Below are positions 52,865-63,404 of a stretch of DNA of 64,000 nucleotides, piece by piece (position 1 is the first letter of the stretch; every line of letters begins with the position of its first letter). Source of the stretch: CAG-390 sp045541375 (GTDB lineage Bacteria > Bacillota > Clostridia > Oscillospirales > CAG-272); assembly GCA_045541375.1 (NCBI GenBank), contig JAZQJB010000144.1:124001-188000 (forward strand), written 5' to 3'. The notes under the pieces were generated by a model. That model had not been told where the DNA came from and searched no databases. It saw only the letters and a program-made list of their open reading frames with translations. The position numbers and the translations under genes are program-made.

Positions 52865-53785
52865 TTAAATAAATTCATGAAAAAGCGAATCCGGCGAAAG
52901 ATATTCTTTGCTTATTGGAGTAAAATCAGAAATAGATTCAAGAAAATCCTGCGCTCTGTAATAGTACTCGCTGGTTTTCGGAACAAGCGGTAAAATTTCA
53001 TCGAGATAAGGCTTAAGCATCCCGATTTCATAAGCCATAGTTGAATCTATTGATACTTTTGCCCTATGAAAATATGGATAAATATTATCATCCTCATTCT
53101 TCCTGACACTTTTCCAAAGCTCAAACGTAAATTCCGGCGAAGCTTCTCTACGGTAGAAATCACGAACTATTCTTCTAAACAAACGAAGATCCACGCACGG
53201 AAATATTCTGTTTCCCGATTGAAGATTCTTCATTACGTTGATATATACCGATGTAGTCGGATAAGCATTCAGTAAAGTGTAAACATTCGGATAAAAGACT
53301 TGAATACCTTCAAAAAGAAATATATCTCTATCATCTACCGGGATGAATCGAGGCTCGCCTCTTGTGCCTGACTTGAAATCGTAGGTCGGAACTTCAACGA
53401 TATTCTCGTCATCATCAAAAATCTCACGAATAGTTAAAGCTAGTTCTTTAGTATCTATGGTATCGGGAGAATCAAAATCTATCTCGCCGTTACCCGAACG
53501 CTCCCTTAATACTTTTCTGTCGAAATAATAATCGTCTATTGATATAACATGAACACGCTTGCCGTGTTCTTCAAGAAGTGAAGTAAGAATTTTCGCCGTT
53601 GTCGTTTTTCCTGCACACGTAGGTCCGCAAAGAGCTATCGCTTTAACAGCTTGTCCATGAAACCTGCCGTGAGATACATGAAGATCGTCATAAATCTCTA
53701 TAAGCTGAGAGTTAAATGCTGCATCTGAATCAAGAACACATTTTTTCGCTTGTTCTTGGGTTAAATATCTGTTAATTTGGATCAT
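52865..53785 (-). CDS. Uridine kinase/phosphoribulokinase-family protein
   Basis: A 306-residue protein with a P-loop GPTCAGKTTTA near residue 54, SIDDYYFDR and DFDSPDTID as in uridine kinases, and FEGIQVF in place of the Walker-B-like strand. An extra N-terminal segment (about 45 residues) and C-terminal extension set it apart from Udk, so the true substrate may differ. It lies 23 nt after hemZ. Confidence 0.8.
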   Translation of the reverse strand: MIQINRYLTQEQAKKCVLDSDAAFNSQLIEIYDDLHVSHGRFHGQAVKAIALCGPTCAGKTTTAKILTSLLEEHGKRVHVISIDDYYFDRKVLRERSGNGEIDFDSPDTIDTKELALTIREIFDDDENIVEVPTYDFKSGTRGEPRFIPVDDRDIFLFEGIQVFYPNVYTLLNAYPTTSVYINVMKNLQSGNRIFPCVDLRLFRRIVRDFYRREASPEFTFELWKSVRKNEDDNIYPYFHRAKVSIDSTMAYEIGMLKPYLDEILPLVPKTSEYYYRAQDFLESISDFTPISKEYLSPDSLFHEFI

Positions 53786-53808
53786 TTATTCCTCACAAAC
53801 ACTCGTTA

Positions 53809-55296
53809 TTAATTTATCGGATTATCGATAAAGAATTTATCAATTCCTTCGATCATCTCGGAGCAACCGTCTTTCTGCAGATACTCATAAGGATACTTAG
53901 GATTGAAAATTCTCTTGATCACAGGTTTTTTAACGCCCGGGATGCCAAGATTTACAAGTTTTGTAACTGCACCTGCGCCTGCGGAAAGTATCGAATGTAC
54001 TTCTTCCATCATATAAATATTATATCTGCCTTCATAGCCCGGTAAAGAGAAACCTACGTTCTCAAAGTTACCAACCGTATTTTTCTGTCGATACATATAA
54101 TACGGGATATATCCGTTTTCACGGGATTTGATTTGAGCATAATCAACACATTTACCTGCATCTCCTCCGCGAAGCGAATATACGTTACTCTGACGCCACG
54201 CAGCCGATCGCTTGACGCAGAAAGTATGTACAGTAATATTCTCAGGTTGCAGCGCCATAATACCATCCATAGAAGCTGAGAACCTCTGGAAAGTGTCTCC
54301 GGGCAAGCCTGCTATAAGGTCTGTATTGATAGCTTCTATGCCAACCTCACGAGCCGCGTTATAGGCACGGTAAAAGTCTTCGACCGTATGAGAGCGACCG
54401 ATTCCTTGAAGAACTTCTTCACAAAGAGTCTGAGGATTTACACTGATTCTGCCAACGCCATATTCTTTAATGACCTGAAGCTTTTCTTTTGTGATTGTAT
54501 CGGGTCTTCCAGATTCACAAGTAAATTCCTCAATATTTCTACCAGCAATTCCCTCAGCCAAAACGTCAAGAAGTTTCCTGAGCTGATCAGGTTCGAGAAT
54601 AGAGGGCGTTCCACCGCCAATATAAACAGTTTTGATATTCAAGCCGTGTCTGTCAATTGCATCAAACAGTGCTTTAAGATCCAACACTAATCTATCGATA
54701 TACTCCGGAATAAGCGAAAGCAGCTTCTCTGAAGTATAGCAAACAAAAGAGCAATACTGGCACCTCGTAGGGCAAAAAGGTATTGATACGTAAATACTGC
54801 AATCAGACGGCGAAGGTGTTCCGATGATTTTCTGTTCATGCAAAGCTACCTCTGTTGCCAAATTTGCTTTTTTTGCATAAAGCAGATAATCAGACATCAG
54901 CTGTCTCTTTACTCTTGTCTTGCTCATTCCCATAGCAAGCATTTCAGTTGCAACCTTTGTGGGACGCACTCCGGTTAAAACACCCCAAGTAGGGCGATAT
55001 TCAAGTAATTTTCCAAGAGCACCAGCTACCGAAGCACCAACTGCGATCTTTTTGCATCGTTCATCAGTTAGATCGGGACGAATAACGGCCTCTTTCTCGC
55101 ACTCTGCACTATTAGAACCGAGCTTAACGAATGTATTAACCGAATAACCATTTTCAGTTTTATTGACAGATACAGTCAGCTCCGGTACATCATCTCCGGG
55201 TTCTTCGTCGTCCGGAAACGTTGAACCGGGAAAAAATATCATACACAGAGTCTGAACATAGTATCTGTTGATATCGCCTTGAATATGCAATATCAT
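53809..55296 (-). CDS. hemZ: HemZ-type radical SAM coproporphyrinogen dehydrogenase-like protein
   Basis: A 495-residue radical SAM protein of the HemN/HemW group, closest to HemZ. The cluster motif CPTRCQYC (CxxxCxxC) near residue 170 sits in YVSIPFCP, and VYIGGGTPS and NTDLIAGLPGD follow. HemZ is annotated for oxygen-independent coproporphyrinogen III oxidation; no other haem genes are in the window, so the role is open. The ATG overlaps the dtd stop by four bases. Confidence 0.88.
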   Translation of the reverse strand: MILHIQGDINRYYVQTLCMIFFPGSTFPDDEEPGDDVPELTVSVNKTENGYSVNTFVKLGSNSAECEKEAVIRPDLTDERCKKIAVGASVAGALGKLLEYRPTWGVLTGVRPTKVATEMLAMGMSKTRVKRQLMSDYLLYAKKANLATEVALHEQKIIGTPSPSDCSIYVSIPFCPTRCQYCSFVCYTSEKLLSLIPEYIDRLVLDLKALFDAIDRHGLNIKTVYIGGGTPSILEPDQLRKLLDVLAEGIAGRNIEEFTCESGRPDTITKEKLQVIKEYGVGRISVNPQTLCEEVLQGIGRSHTVEDFYRAYNAAREVGIEAINTDLIAGLPGDTFQRFSASMDGIMALQPENITVHTFCVKRSAAWRQSNVYSLRGGDAGKCVDYAQIKSRENGYIPYYMYRQKNTVGNFENVGFSLPGYEGRYNIYMMEEVHSILSAGAGAVTKLVNLGIPGVKKPVIKRIFNPKYPYEYLQKDGCSEMIEGIDKFFIDNPIN

Positions 55297-55766
55297 ATCG
55301 AACCTCCCGATCTTGGCGCACGCAGCGCCGCACTGTCAAGAATAAGTGTCACCGGACCATCATTACATATATCAACTTTCATATCTGCGCCAAAAATACC
55401 TGTACCGACATGTGGCACGTTTTCCTTGAGTTTTTCAACAAAATAATCGTACATTTCAGAAGCTACCGCAGGCTTTTCCGCACCCATAAAATCAGGACGA
55501 TTGCCTCTTCTGCAATTTCCTAAAAGTGTAAAATTAGATATTGCCAGAACCTCTCCTCCAATATCAGAGAGCGAACGATTCATCTTTCCTTCTTCGTCGC
55601 AAAATATACGTAATGAGGGGATTTTCTTTATAATGGCATCAGCATCTTCTTTTGTATCACCAGCGGCAACACCCAAAAGAAGAAGTAAGCCTTGTGAGCA
55701 CTTGCCAACACTTGCGCCGTCGACAGTTACTTCAGCGCTTAAAACTCTTTGAATAACTGCAATCAT
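55293..55766 (-). CDS. dtd: D-aminoacyl-tRNA deacylase
   Basis: A 157-residue Dtd that clears D-amino acids and mischarged glycine from tRNAs. MIAVIQRVLSAEV at the start, the SNFTLLGNCRRGNRPDF stretch and NDGPVTLILDS near the end are the family marks; the usual SQFTL reads SNFTL, a small change. It follows rel directly, the common rel-dtd pair. Confidence 0.95.
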   Translation of the reverse strand: MIAVIQRVLSAEVTVDGASVGKCSQGLLLLLGVAAGDTKEDADAIIKKIPSLRIFCDEEGKMNRSLSDIGGEVLAISNFTLLGNCRRGNRPDFMGAEKPAVASEMYDYFVEKLKENVPHVGTGIFGADMKVDICNDGPVTLILDSAALRAPRSGGSI

Positions 55767-58004
55767 TTATGAAAAACCTCTTGAAACATTTTTAATATCT
55801 TTCAATGAATTCAATCTTGAAACAATTGAATTATAATGGTCGATATTCTTACATCCAACCTTAACGTCAATTATGATCGTATTATCAGCTCTGGTCTGAG
55901 AATTGATCTGTAATATCGAAACTCTCATATCAGCAAGAGTGCTTGTGATATTCGCAATGAGCGAAATTGTATTATCTGCAATAATACGAACAAGCGCCTC
56001 ATATACGCTTCCACCTTGCTCACCTACAGCACTCTGTTCCCATTCAACAGGCAGCCATCTGTTAGCGTGTTCAAGATCACGCATACCTTGCTTTACGTTC
56101 GGGCAGTCACGTTTGTGAACGGATATTCCGTATCCTTTGGTAATAAATCCAATAATATCATCACCGGGTAAGGGATTACAGCATTTTGCAAATTTAACAG
56201 AGCACCCAACCTCACCGTCAACCACAACGCCACTGTTATTCTTGACGTTTCTCGGCTTCTTGGATACCTGAACTTGAGATACGTCAGTTACGGCTATCTC
56301 CGGTTCTTCAGGCTTTACAACGCGCTCAAACTCATCACGAAGCTTTAGTGCGATCTTTGAAATAGCAAGACCACCATAACCGAGTGTGTTGTAAAGGTCC
56401 TCAACGTTCATAAATCCAGTTCTTGAACCAACGGCCGAACAAACCTCAACGAACTGCGCCTCGGTATAACTTCTTCCAAAACGCTTGAATTCAGCTTCGA
56501 GCGCGGCACGACCTACCAGAATATTATCTGCGCGCTTCTCTTTCTTAAACCAAGCACGGATCTTGGTTCTTGCCTCACTCGTCTTAACGATCTTTAACCA
56601 ATCTCGGCTCGGACCCTTAGACGCCGATGACGTGATGATCTCAACGATTTCACCGTTCTGAGGGACACGATCAATCGGTACGATCATACCGTTTATCTTC
56701 GCCCCGGTCATTTTGTTACCTACAGCAGAGTGAATTGCATATGCAAAGTCGATAACTGTAGAACCATAAGGCAAAGCAATTACGTCGCCTTTGGGGGTAA
56801 AGACGTAAGTTTCATCGTGGAACACGTCGGTTTTGAGCGCCTGCATAAACTCATCGGGATCTCGCGCTTCATCCTCTGTCTCGATAAGTCTTGCGATCCA
56901 TTCAAGCTTCTTATCAAGATCCATTCCGGACTTTTCACCGCTCTTGTACTTCCAATGGGCTGCTACACCGTATTCAGCGATCTGATGCATTTCGCGGGTT
57001 CTGATCTGAACCTCAAAAGGAATACCGTCACGACCGATTACAGTTGTATGGAGAGAGCGGTACATATTGGGCTTAGGAGTAGAAATATAGTCTTTGAATC
57101 TACCGGGAATTGAATTAAACTTCTCGTGAATGATTCCAAGCACAGTATAACACTCAAGCTCAGTATTAACGATAATTCTTAGAGCATAGAAGTCATATAT
57201 CTCATCAAAACTCTTGTTTTGGGTATACATCTTCTTATAGATACTGTATACTGTCTTGATTCTTCCCTCAAGACGATAGTCAATAGCATATTCTTTTAGC
57301 TTTTCCGATACAAGAGATCTGATGTTTCCGATAAAATCCTGATTCTGACCGTATTTTCTCTCAATATCACTCTTTACTTCTTCATATCCGATTGGATCAA
57401 GATAATAGAGTCCGAGGTTCTCGAGCTCTTGCTTTACACGCTGCATACCAAGCCTATGAGCAAGAGGAGCAAATACCTGCATAGTCTCAAGCGCTGTAAC
57501 TCTCTGCTTCTTTTCCGGCTTAGCATTCAATGTACGCATATTATGCAATCTGTCGCAAAGCTTAATGAAAATTACTCTGATATCCTTTGACATAGCAAGA
57601 AGCATTTTTCGCAAATTTTCTATGTGTGCTTCTTCCTTATCTTCAATCTCAAGAGTAACCATTTTTGTCAAACCGTCAACAATTATTGCCACAGACTGAC
57701 CAAACAATTTTTCAATCTCAGCAAGATTGGTTTTATCCGCGCAATCTTCAACCGTGTCATGAAGAAGCGCAGCGCATATAGAATCGCTGTCAAGCTCAAG
57801 CCCGGCAACTATTTCGGCAACAGCAAGAGGATGGGAGATATAAGGCTCACCGCTTGCTCTGAACTGTCCATCGTGTAGCGCAAAGGCATAATTATACGCT
57901 TGCTGGATCTTATCTATGTTATAGTTTTTTCCCGTACCTGCAAGAATTCCAAGCAGGCGATCAATCCCGGAACCGGATTGAATGATCTCATTTCTGTTCT
58001 CCAT
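55767..58004 (-). CDS. rel: Bifunctional (p)ppGpp synthetase/hydrolase Rel
   Basis: A 745-residue RelA/SpoT homologue controlling the stringent response. Domains in order: HD hydrolase (SHPLAVAEIV and LLHDTVED, residues 55-90), synthetase (about 240-350, with YRSLHTTVIG), TGS (FTPKGDVIALPYGSTVIDFAY in part, near 400) and C-terminal ACT. The HD motif is intact, so hydrolysis is expected. AAGGAG precedes the ATG. It lies 11 nt after recJ. Confidence 0.95.
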   Translation of the reverse strand: MENRNEIIQSGSGIDRLLGILAGTGKNYNIDKIQQAYNYAFALHDGQFRASGEPYISHPLAVAEIVAGLELDSDSICAALLHDTVEDCADKTNLAEIEKLFGQSVAIIVDGLTKMVTLEIEDKEEAHIENLRKMLLAMSKDIRVIFIKLCDRLHNMRTLNAKPEKKQRVTALETMQVFAPLAHRLGMQRVKQELENLGLYYLDPIGYEEVKSDIERKYGQNQDFIGNIRSLVSEKLKEYAIDYRLEGRIKTVYSIYKKMYTQNKSFDEIYDFYALRIIVNTELECYTVLGIIHEKFNSIPGRFKDYISTPKPNMYRSLHTTVIGRDGIPFEVQIRTREMHQIAEYGVAAHWKYKSGEKSGMDLDKKLEWIARLIETEDEARDPDEFMQALKTDVFHDETYVFTPKGDVIALPYGSTVIDFAYAIHSAVGNKMTGAKINGMIVPIDRVPQNGEIVEIITSSASKGPSRDWLKIVKTSEARTKIRAWFKKEKRADNILVGRAALEAEFKRFGRSYTEAQFVEVCSAVGSRTGFMNVEDLYNTLGYGGLAISKIALKLRDEFERVVKPEEPEIAVTDVSQVQVSKKPRNVKNNSGVVVDGEVGCSVKFAKCCNPLPGDDIIGFITKGYGISVHKRDCPNVKQGMRDLEHANRWLPVEWEQSAVGEQGGSVYEALVRIIADNTISLIANITSTLADMRVSILQINSQTRADNTIIIDVKVGCKNIDHYNSIVSRLNSLKDIKNVSRGFS

Positions 58005-58015
58005 GGAACAACTCC

Positions 58016-60247
58016 TTAAATTGTGATCTGCTTTCTCAATTTAGCCAGTAAAGCGGAATCTTCAAGATTTACTTTTTCAGCAGATCCACGCGAAATAACA
58101 CAAATATCCTCCGGTAACTGCCATCTATCGCCGCTCGCATCCGCTACGAGCGGCAAATATTCTACACGAAAGATATCGAGTTCGTTGAATATCTCAAGCA
58201 TCAAACGATATTTGACAAAATTCGGAGCATCATTTGGGTCAAAAGTGTCAGCAAAAAGTTTTAATGCGCTTGAATCGGCAATGCTTAACCTTTTATCCTG
58301 CAAACGAGACAAAATAAGTCTGTATAATGACACAAAATCTTTTCTCTCTGGCAGATAATTATCATCCGTACTGAAAGAGCCTCCGCTCAACACGTTAGCA
58401 AGCGCGTCTCTGCAAGACCTGCGCGAGTTGTAAACTTCTTCAGCATATCGCATATCGGTTATGATCAGTTGAAGTTCTGTATTACCGTTAAAATGATTTA
58501 TTCCGACAGTAAATAAGATGTCAACACGATCACCGATCTTAAAACTGTTTTGTGATTCAGCAACACCAAACCAAAGACCGGTAAATTTCTTTCCATCTTT
58601 TTCATAAGTGAGCTTAAGATGTTTACCGGCTCCAATACCTCGCAGTGAAGTTATTGTCACATCATTCATTATGAAAGACGGAACCGGATTATGATGTCCA
58701 CATGGCTCAATAACCGAAGACAATTCATTTGCAAGATCCAAAGTGATCTCATCAGCAGATACGATTCTGTCTGCCTCAATAACCTGAACGTTATCAAGAC
58801 TATTTAATATAGGTCTTGCATAATCATTGAGTTTCTCACGAAAAGCATCGAGGTTTCCTCTTCTGACAGAAAGCCCTGCGGCAAGTTCGTGACCGCCATA
58901 CTTTTCAAGAAGCTCTTCACATTCAGACAAAGCAGTCACAAGATTAAAACCCTTAACGCTTCTGCCGGAACCTTTTCCAATATCAAACGGAGATTCATCA
59001 GAAAGCAGAGGCACGCTACCTTCAAAAGTAATCAGAATCGAAGGCAAGCCAAAGCGTTCGGTAATTCTTGAGGCAACAATACCAATTATTCCTTGTTGCC
59101 AATTATCATCGGCAAGTACAATTACGCCGCCATTTTTTAAATGAACTTCCCACTCTTCATCAATCTTCTCAAGAGCAGCATCAACAATCTTGTTTTCTTC
59201 ACTTTGACGAAGTCTGTTTGTTTCACAAAGCTCAATTGCAATATTGGTTGCAGTCTCTTTATCTTCCGCAAGCAAAAGCTCGACCGCTACTGCAGCGTTG
59301 CCCATTCTTCCGGCAGCGTTTAAGCGTGGCGCAATAGTGAAGCCAATAAACGTCGATGTTATATCCTTTTTCTGCGCTGAGTACGATGCCTTGCCCGTTG
59401 CAGATTCTATCAGCGCCGAAATACCGAGACGAGGCTTCGCTTCTATGATCTTCAGACCCATATATACGATCATTCGGTTTTCGTCAACTATAGGCATAAC
59501 ATCCGCAACAGTTCCTATTGCAACAAGATCACCGTACTCGAGAAGCATCTTTCTTTGCGCCTCATATTCGTTCATCCCGGTAATCGAAATTCTTGCCATT
59601 TCGATGGCGCAAATCAACTTAAATGCAACACCTACGCCCGCAAGCTCCTTAAAAGGATAATTGCAGTCAGGTCTATGCGGATTGATGACTGCTACAGCAT
59701 CAGGAAGCTCAGGGCGGCATTCGTGGTGATCGGTAATGATCATATCGATGCCAAGGCTTTTCGCATACTCGACCTCATCAATAGCGGTAACGCCTGTATC
59801 GACTGTAACTATCAAAGTTACGCCGCGGTTATATAGCTTATTTATTGCGCTTTTATTTACACCGTATCCCTCGTCATTACGGCTTGGTATGTAGTAACCT
59901 ACACGCAAACCGAGCGACGTAAGATAAAGATACATCATTGATACGGAAGTAACGCCGTCAACATCATAATCGCCGTAAATTGCGATCACATCGTCTTTGC
60001 TCTTTACAGCACGCAAAATACGTTCAACAGCTTTATCCATATCGTTGAGAAGGCGTGGATCTCTTTCGGGACAAAAGTCACGATTGACAAAGGAATCGAT
60101 TGCTTCTTCTCCGCTCCCACATCTCGCACATATCAGCTCAGCGCAAGTTCTGGAAAATTTATATTTTTTTATGATCATATCAACAGTACTCTCCGAAACG
60201 ACTGTGTTTCGGAGAGACCATTGTTTTTTTACTTCTTTTAAATCCAT
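58016..60247 (-). CDS. recJ: Single-strand-specific exonuclease RecJ
   Basis: A 743-residue 5'-3' exonuclease of the DHH family used in recombination and mismatch repair. YGDYDVDGVTS, DTGVTA and TDHHECRP form the metal site; the DHHA1-type domain and an OB-like region follow. A C-terminal extension after about residue 570 is as in Firmicute RecJ. Its start lies inside the 3' end of the RseC-like gene, a 10-nt overlap. Confidence 0.93.
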   Translation of the reverse strand: MDLKEVKKQWSLRNTVVSESTVDMIIKKYKFSRTCAELICARCGSGEEAIDSFVNRDFCPERDPRLLNDMDKAVERILRAVKSKDDVIAIYGDYDVDGVTSVSMMYLYLTSLGLRVGYYIPSRNDEGYGVNKSAINKLYNRGVTLIVTVDTGVTAIDEVEYAKSLGIDMIITDHHECRPELPDAVAVINPHRPDCNYPFKELAGVGVAFKLICAIEMARISITGMNEYEAQRKMLLEYGDLVAIGTVADVMPIVDENRMIVYMGLKIIEAKPRLGISALIESATGKASYSAQKKDITSTFIGFTIAPRLNAAGRMGNAAVAVELLLAEDKETATNIAIELCETNRLRQSEENKIVDAALEKIDEEWEVHLKNGGVIVLADDNWQQGIIGIVASRITERFGLPSILITFEGSVPLLSDESPFDIGKGSGRSVKGFNLVTALSECEELLEKYGGHELAAGLSVRRGNLDAFREKLNDYARPILNSLDNVQVIEADRIVSADEITLDLANELSSVIEPCGHHNPVPSFIMNDVTITSLRGIGAGKHLKLTYEKDGKKFTGLWFGVAESQNSFKIGDRVDILFTVGINHFNGNTELQLIITDMRYAEEVYNSRRSCRDALANVLSGGSFSTDDNYLPERKDFVSLYRLILSRLQDKRLSIADSSALKLFADTFDPNDAPNFVKYRLMLEIFNELDIFRVEYLPLVADASGDRWQLPEDICVISRGSAEKVNLEDSALLAKLRKQITI

Positions 60248-60672
60248 GTTAATTTTGATATAATTTTATATTCATAGCGATGCTTCGATAATTTATAAGA
60301 ATAAGCAGCGGTGCTGATCATTGATACTGCCAATACGGCAAGAGCTATTCTTCCGCTTAACTGATCGTTTGAGGTGATCGCATTTAAGATAACGTAAGTT
60401 GCAACCATAAGAACTATAGGCAAAATAATCATCATTAACGTAGTAATCGCATTTTTCATCGTATTTCGCGAGTATTCCACAATATCCCCAACTTTAACAT
60501 TGAGATTATTTGAAGATATGTGACGTTCTGAGGTATCTTGTGATCTATTTTTACAAGAAAGGCAATCAACGTTCATTCCTCTGTCAATGCACTCGAAACA
60601 ACAAGTATTCTTAATCTCTTCTATGGTAGCGCCGTTACCGTCAGCGGCGACGACTATTCCCTTTTTAATCAT
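60238..60672 (-). CDS. RseC/MucC-family membrane protein
   Basis: A 144-residue protein with a cysteine-rich N-terminal part (CCFEC and VDCLSCKN), a GDIVEY turn and two membrane helices (about 78-97 and 105-125), the layout of RseC/MucC. In proteobacteria RseC takes part in SoxR reduction beside Rnf-like proteins; the role in Clostridia is unknown. It lies between the FAD protein and recJ, 15 nt after the former. Confidence 0.8.
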   Translation of the reverse strand: MIKKGIVVAADGNGATIEEIKNTCCFECIDRGMNVDCLSCKNRSQDTSERHISSNNLNVKVGDIVEYSRNTMKNAITTLMMIILPIVLMVATYVILNAITSNDQLSGRIALAVLAVSMISTAAYSYKLSKHRYEYKIISKLTWI

Positions 60673-60687
60673 AAAAACCTCCGCAAG

Positions 60688-62316
60688 TCAATTAGCAAAT
60701 CTTTTCATAATGAGCAATGCAGTTTTTATTCCATCAACCGCAGCACTAGTTATACCGCCCGCATACCCCGCGCCTTCTCCGCATGGATATATCGACGAAT
60801 GCCCGATCGCAACACCCGATTCATTACGTAAAATACGTATGGGAGAGGATGTACGGCTTTCTACTGCAGTCAATATTGCGTGCGGCGAATCAAAGCCTTG
60901 AAGTTTTCTGCCAAACGAAGTAAAACCTCTCCTCAACTCGCTATTTACAAATTCAGGAAAAACAGCAGATATATCGGTTACTGCGGTCATCGCTCTTGTA
61001 TACGACGGTTTTACGACCGAGGGCTCACGTAATCCAATATTCTTGGAATCCAAATAATCACCCAAGCACTCGATAGGAGCAGCATAATCTCCGCCACCAA
61101 ACATGAAAGCTCTGCGTTCCAAATTCCTTTGGAATTCGATCGCACCCATAGGTGTGCCATCATAATCTTCGGGACGAACGCTTACAGCGACTGCAGCGTT
61201 TGAGTTTTCAAGGTCACGCGCGTGTCTGCTCATACCATTGACAACAACGCCGCCCTCTTCGGATGCAGCCGCAATGACCTCGCCTCCGGGGCACATGCAG
61301 AAAGTATATACCCCTCTGCCGCTTGTGGTATCAGAAAGTGCATATTCGGCTGCACCTAACAATGGATCCCCGGCAGCATCACCGTATAAAGCTTTTTCAA
61401 TATCTTTGCGTAAATGTTCAACACGAACACCGACAGAAAAGGGTTTGGCAATAAGCGAATAATTATTCTCATTCAAGAATCTATAAGTATCTCGTGCGCT
61501 GTGTCCGATAGCAAGAACAATCGAACTGCCAACCATATCTCCCTTGGAGGTATTAGCCGTAACACTTCCATCAGAATGCTCAACAAATGAATCAAGGCGA
61601 CAATTATATATCACTTCTCCCCCACATTCGCCTATTCTTGAGAGAACTTTTGATACAATTCCCTGCAACAAGTCGGTTCCGATATGGGGTTTGGCTTTAT
61701 ACGTGATCTCCTTGGGCGCACCAAAATCGCAAAGTCGATCAAAAACATATAAGCACAACGGATCGTTAATTCGGGTGACAAGCTTTCCGTCAGAAAAAGT
61801 TCCCGCTCCACCGGCACCAAACATAACGTTTGATTCACAATTCAAAGATTTACCCGAGAAAAAGTCATTGACCACGCTAACACGCTTTGAAATACTATCT
61901 CCTCGCTCAATCAATATCGGTCTATAACCGTGCTCGGCCAACAATAATGCGCAAAACATTCCCGCAGGGCCGCTGCCGACAACTATAGGGCGATATGAGC
62001 TTTTTTCTTCGCCGTATTCAACGTGTATGGAATTATTTGACCATAAGCGGAATCCTTCCTTAGCAAGAGAACCCTCATCAACATACACAGGCTCGTCAAA
62101 TCTTACTGAGACAGTATACACAAATCTAATATCTTCCTTCTTGCGAGCATCCGTAGAGCGTTTGTGTATCGAAAAACCTGCATCGTCAATACTTTTTTTG
62201 AGAATTCTCGAAAGCTTTCTCTTTACAACTGAATATGCTTCATGGTAATCTGTTTTATACGGTAGCGCAATCGGCGAAGATATCAAACCATCAATTCTAA
62301 TTTTTGTTCGATTCAT
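60688..62316 (-). CDS. FAD-dependent dehydrogenase (COG2509-like)
   Basis: A 542-residue flavoprotein. An N-terminal domain of about 110 residues precedes the FAD motif VVGSGPAGMFCALLLAE (GxGxxG). FGAGGAGTFSDGKLVTR, FCMCPGGEV and YPCGEGAGYAGGI are typical of this uncharacterised Clostridial/Bacteroidete family. The reaction is unknown. ATG 62316 lies just past the cdaR stop without a ribosome site, so coupled translation is likely; TTG 62322 is the alternative. Confidence 0.85.
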   Translation of the reverse strand: MNRTKIRIDGLISSPIALPYKTDYHEAYSVVKRKLSRILKKSIDDAGFSIHKRSTDARKKEDIRFVYTVSVRFDEPVYVDEGSLAKEGFRLWSNNSIHVEYGEEKSSYRPIVVGSGPAGMFCALLLAEHGYRPILIERGDSISKRVSVVNDFFSGKSLNCESNVMFGAGGAGTFSDGKLVTRINDPLCLYVFDRLCDFGAPKEITYKAKPHIGTDLLQGIVSKVLSRIGECGGEVIYNCRLDSFVEHSDGSVTANTSKGDMVGSSIVLAIGHSARDTYRFLNENNYSLIAKPFSVGVRVEHLRKDIEKALYGDAAGDPLLGAAEYALSDTTSGRGVYTFCMCPGGEVIAAASEEGGVVVNGMSRHARDLENSNAAVAVSVRPEDYDGTPMGAIEFQRNLERRAFMFGGGDYAAPIECLGDYLDSKNIGLREPSVVKPSYTRAMTAVTDISAVFPEFVNSELRRGFTSFGRKLQGFDSPHAILTAVESRTSSPIRILRNESGVAIGHSSIYPCGEGAGYAGGITSAAVDGIKTALLIMKRFAN

Positions 62317-62318
62317 AA

Positions 62319-63404
62319 TCAATATAAAGGTGTCTCGGTAGTCTCTTCAGAAGTAACAGGCTCGGTTACGGGTTCCGTGTTCACCGTGATTTCTTCTGTA
62401 TTCTGGGTCTGAGATTTAAGTTCAGCAACAATTCTGATTTTTGACGGAGCATCTAAAATTTCAACTCCGGTAGGAAGCAAAAGACTTGGAAAATCCATTG
62501 AGAGGACTAAGTTTTCAGAGCCGTCAAGAGCATATACGGATATAGCATCAAGATCATTGAGGACCTTCGGATCTCCTTTAACCTTGATAGTTGCGGGGTT
62601 GACTGTAACAGACGAATACTTTGATTGATCAACACCCGGTATATAGCCACACACAAGTTTGATGTTCTTCTCCATTGTTACAGGTACAGTAACCGTAACG
62701 CTTGTTGCATCCATGGTTAAATACGTTGTATCTATCGCGTTACCGGTTTTATCAACAAGCAATATCTCGGTTCTAATGACGCTGCTTGTCATTACCGTTC
62801 CAAGATTAATAAATGCTTTCGCTGACTTAACTCTGCCAAGAACATTCGACGGTCCCTTTACCAAGACTTTTGAAATATCAGCGGTGGGAGTGCCCATTTC
62901 GTAGATATTATCCATGCTATATTCGGTTACTTCGATATCGATATCGAATTCGCATTCTATATTTTCGTCAATCGAAATTGTTACGGTTTCAGGATATTTA
63001 GATACAAGAGAAACCGTGTCCGGCAGATCTATTGCCACTTCGAGTCGATGCTTACCGCTTTCGCTCAATTTGCTAACGTCAATATAAGCATAAAAATCAT
63101 TCTCTGTTAACTTAGATATGTCCGATCTAAGGCCCTTAACAGTAACACTGACTTTGCTCTCTTCAAGATTGACAATCGACATGTTAGTTGCATCTTGCAA
63201 CTCTTGCCAACCGTCAACATCGATATTGATCAATGAAAAAGTCTTTTCAAAATCTTGTGTAGTAATATTAACAACATAGATCCAAATTCCCAAAGCAAGC
63301 AAGAAGCAGAATATTCTGGAGAAAAACCAACGGGTCGGAAGAGGCGCTTTTTCGCTTGCTGCAGGAGCATTGCCTGAATATGAGTTTTGTGCGTTATTCA
63401 TCAC
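62319..63404 (-). CDS. cdaR: CdaR (YbbR-domain regulator of CdaA)
   Basis: A 361-residue protein with one N-terminal membrane helix (about 27-47) and extracytoplasmic YbbR repeats, ending in a Thr/Glu-rich tail. CdaR binds and modulates the diadenylate cyclase CdaA. The start is GTG 63404 or ATG 63401; GGAGG lies six or nine bases upstream. It overlaps cdaA by about 10 nt. Confidence 0.9.
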   Translation of the reverse strand: MMNNAQNSYSGNAPAASEKAPLPTRWFFSRIFCFLLALGIWIYVVNITTQDFEKTFSLINIDVDGWQELQDATNMSIVNLEESKVSVTVKGLRSDISKLTENDFYAYIDVSKLSESGKHRLEVAIDLPDTVSLVSKYPETVTISIDENIECEFDIDIEVTEYSMDNIYEMGTPTADISKVLVKGPSNVLGRVKSAKAFINLGTVMTSSVIRTEILLVDKTGNAIDTTYLTMDATSVTVTVPVTMEKNIKLVCGYIPGVDQSKYSSVTVNPATIKVKGDPKVLNDLDAISVYALDGSENLVLSMDFPSLLLPTGVEILDAPSKIRIVAELKSQTQNTEEITVNTEPVTEPVTSEETTETPLY

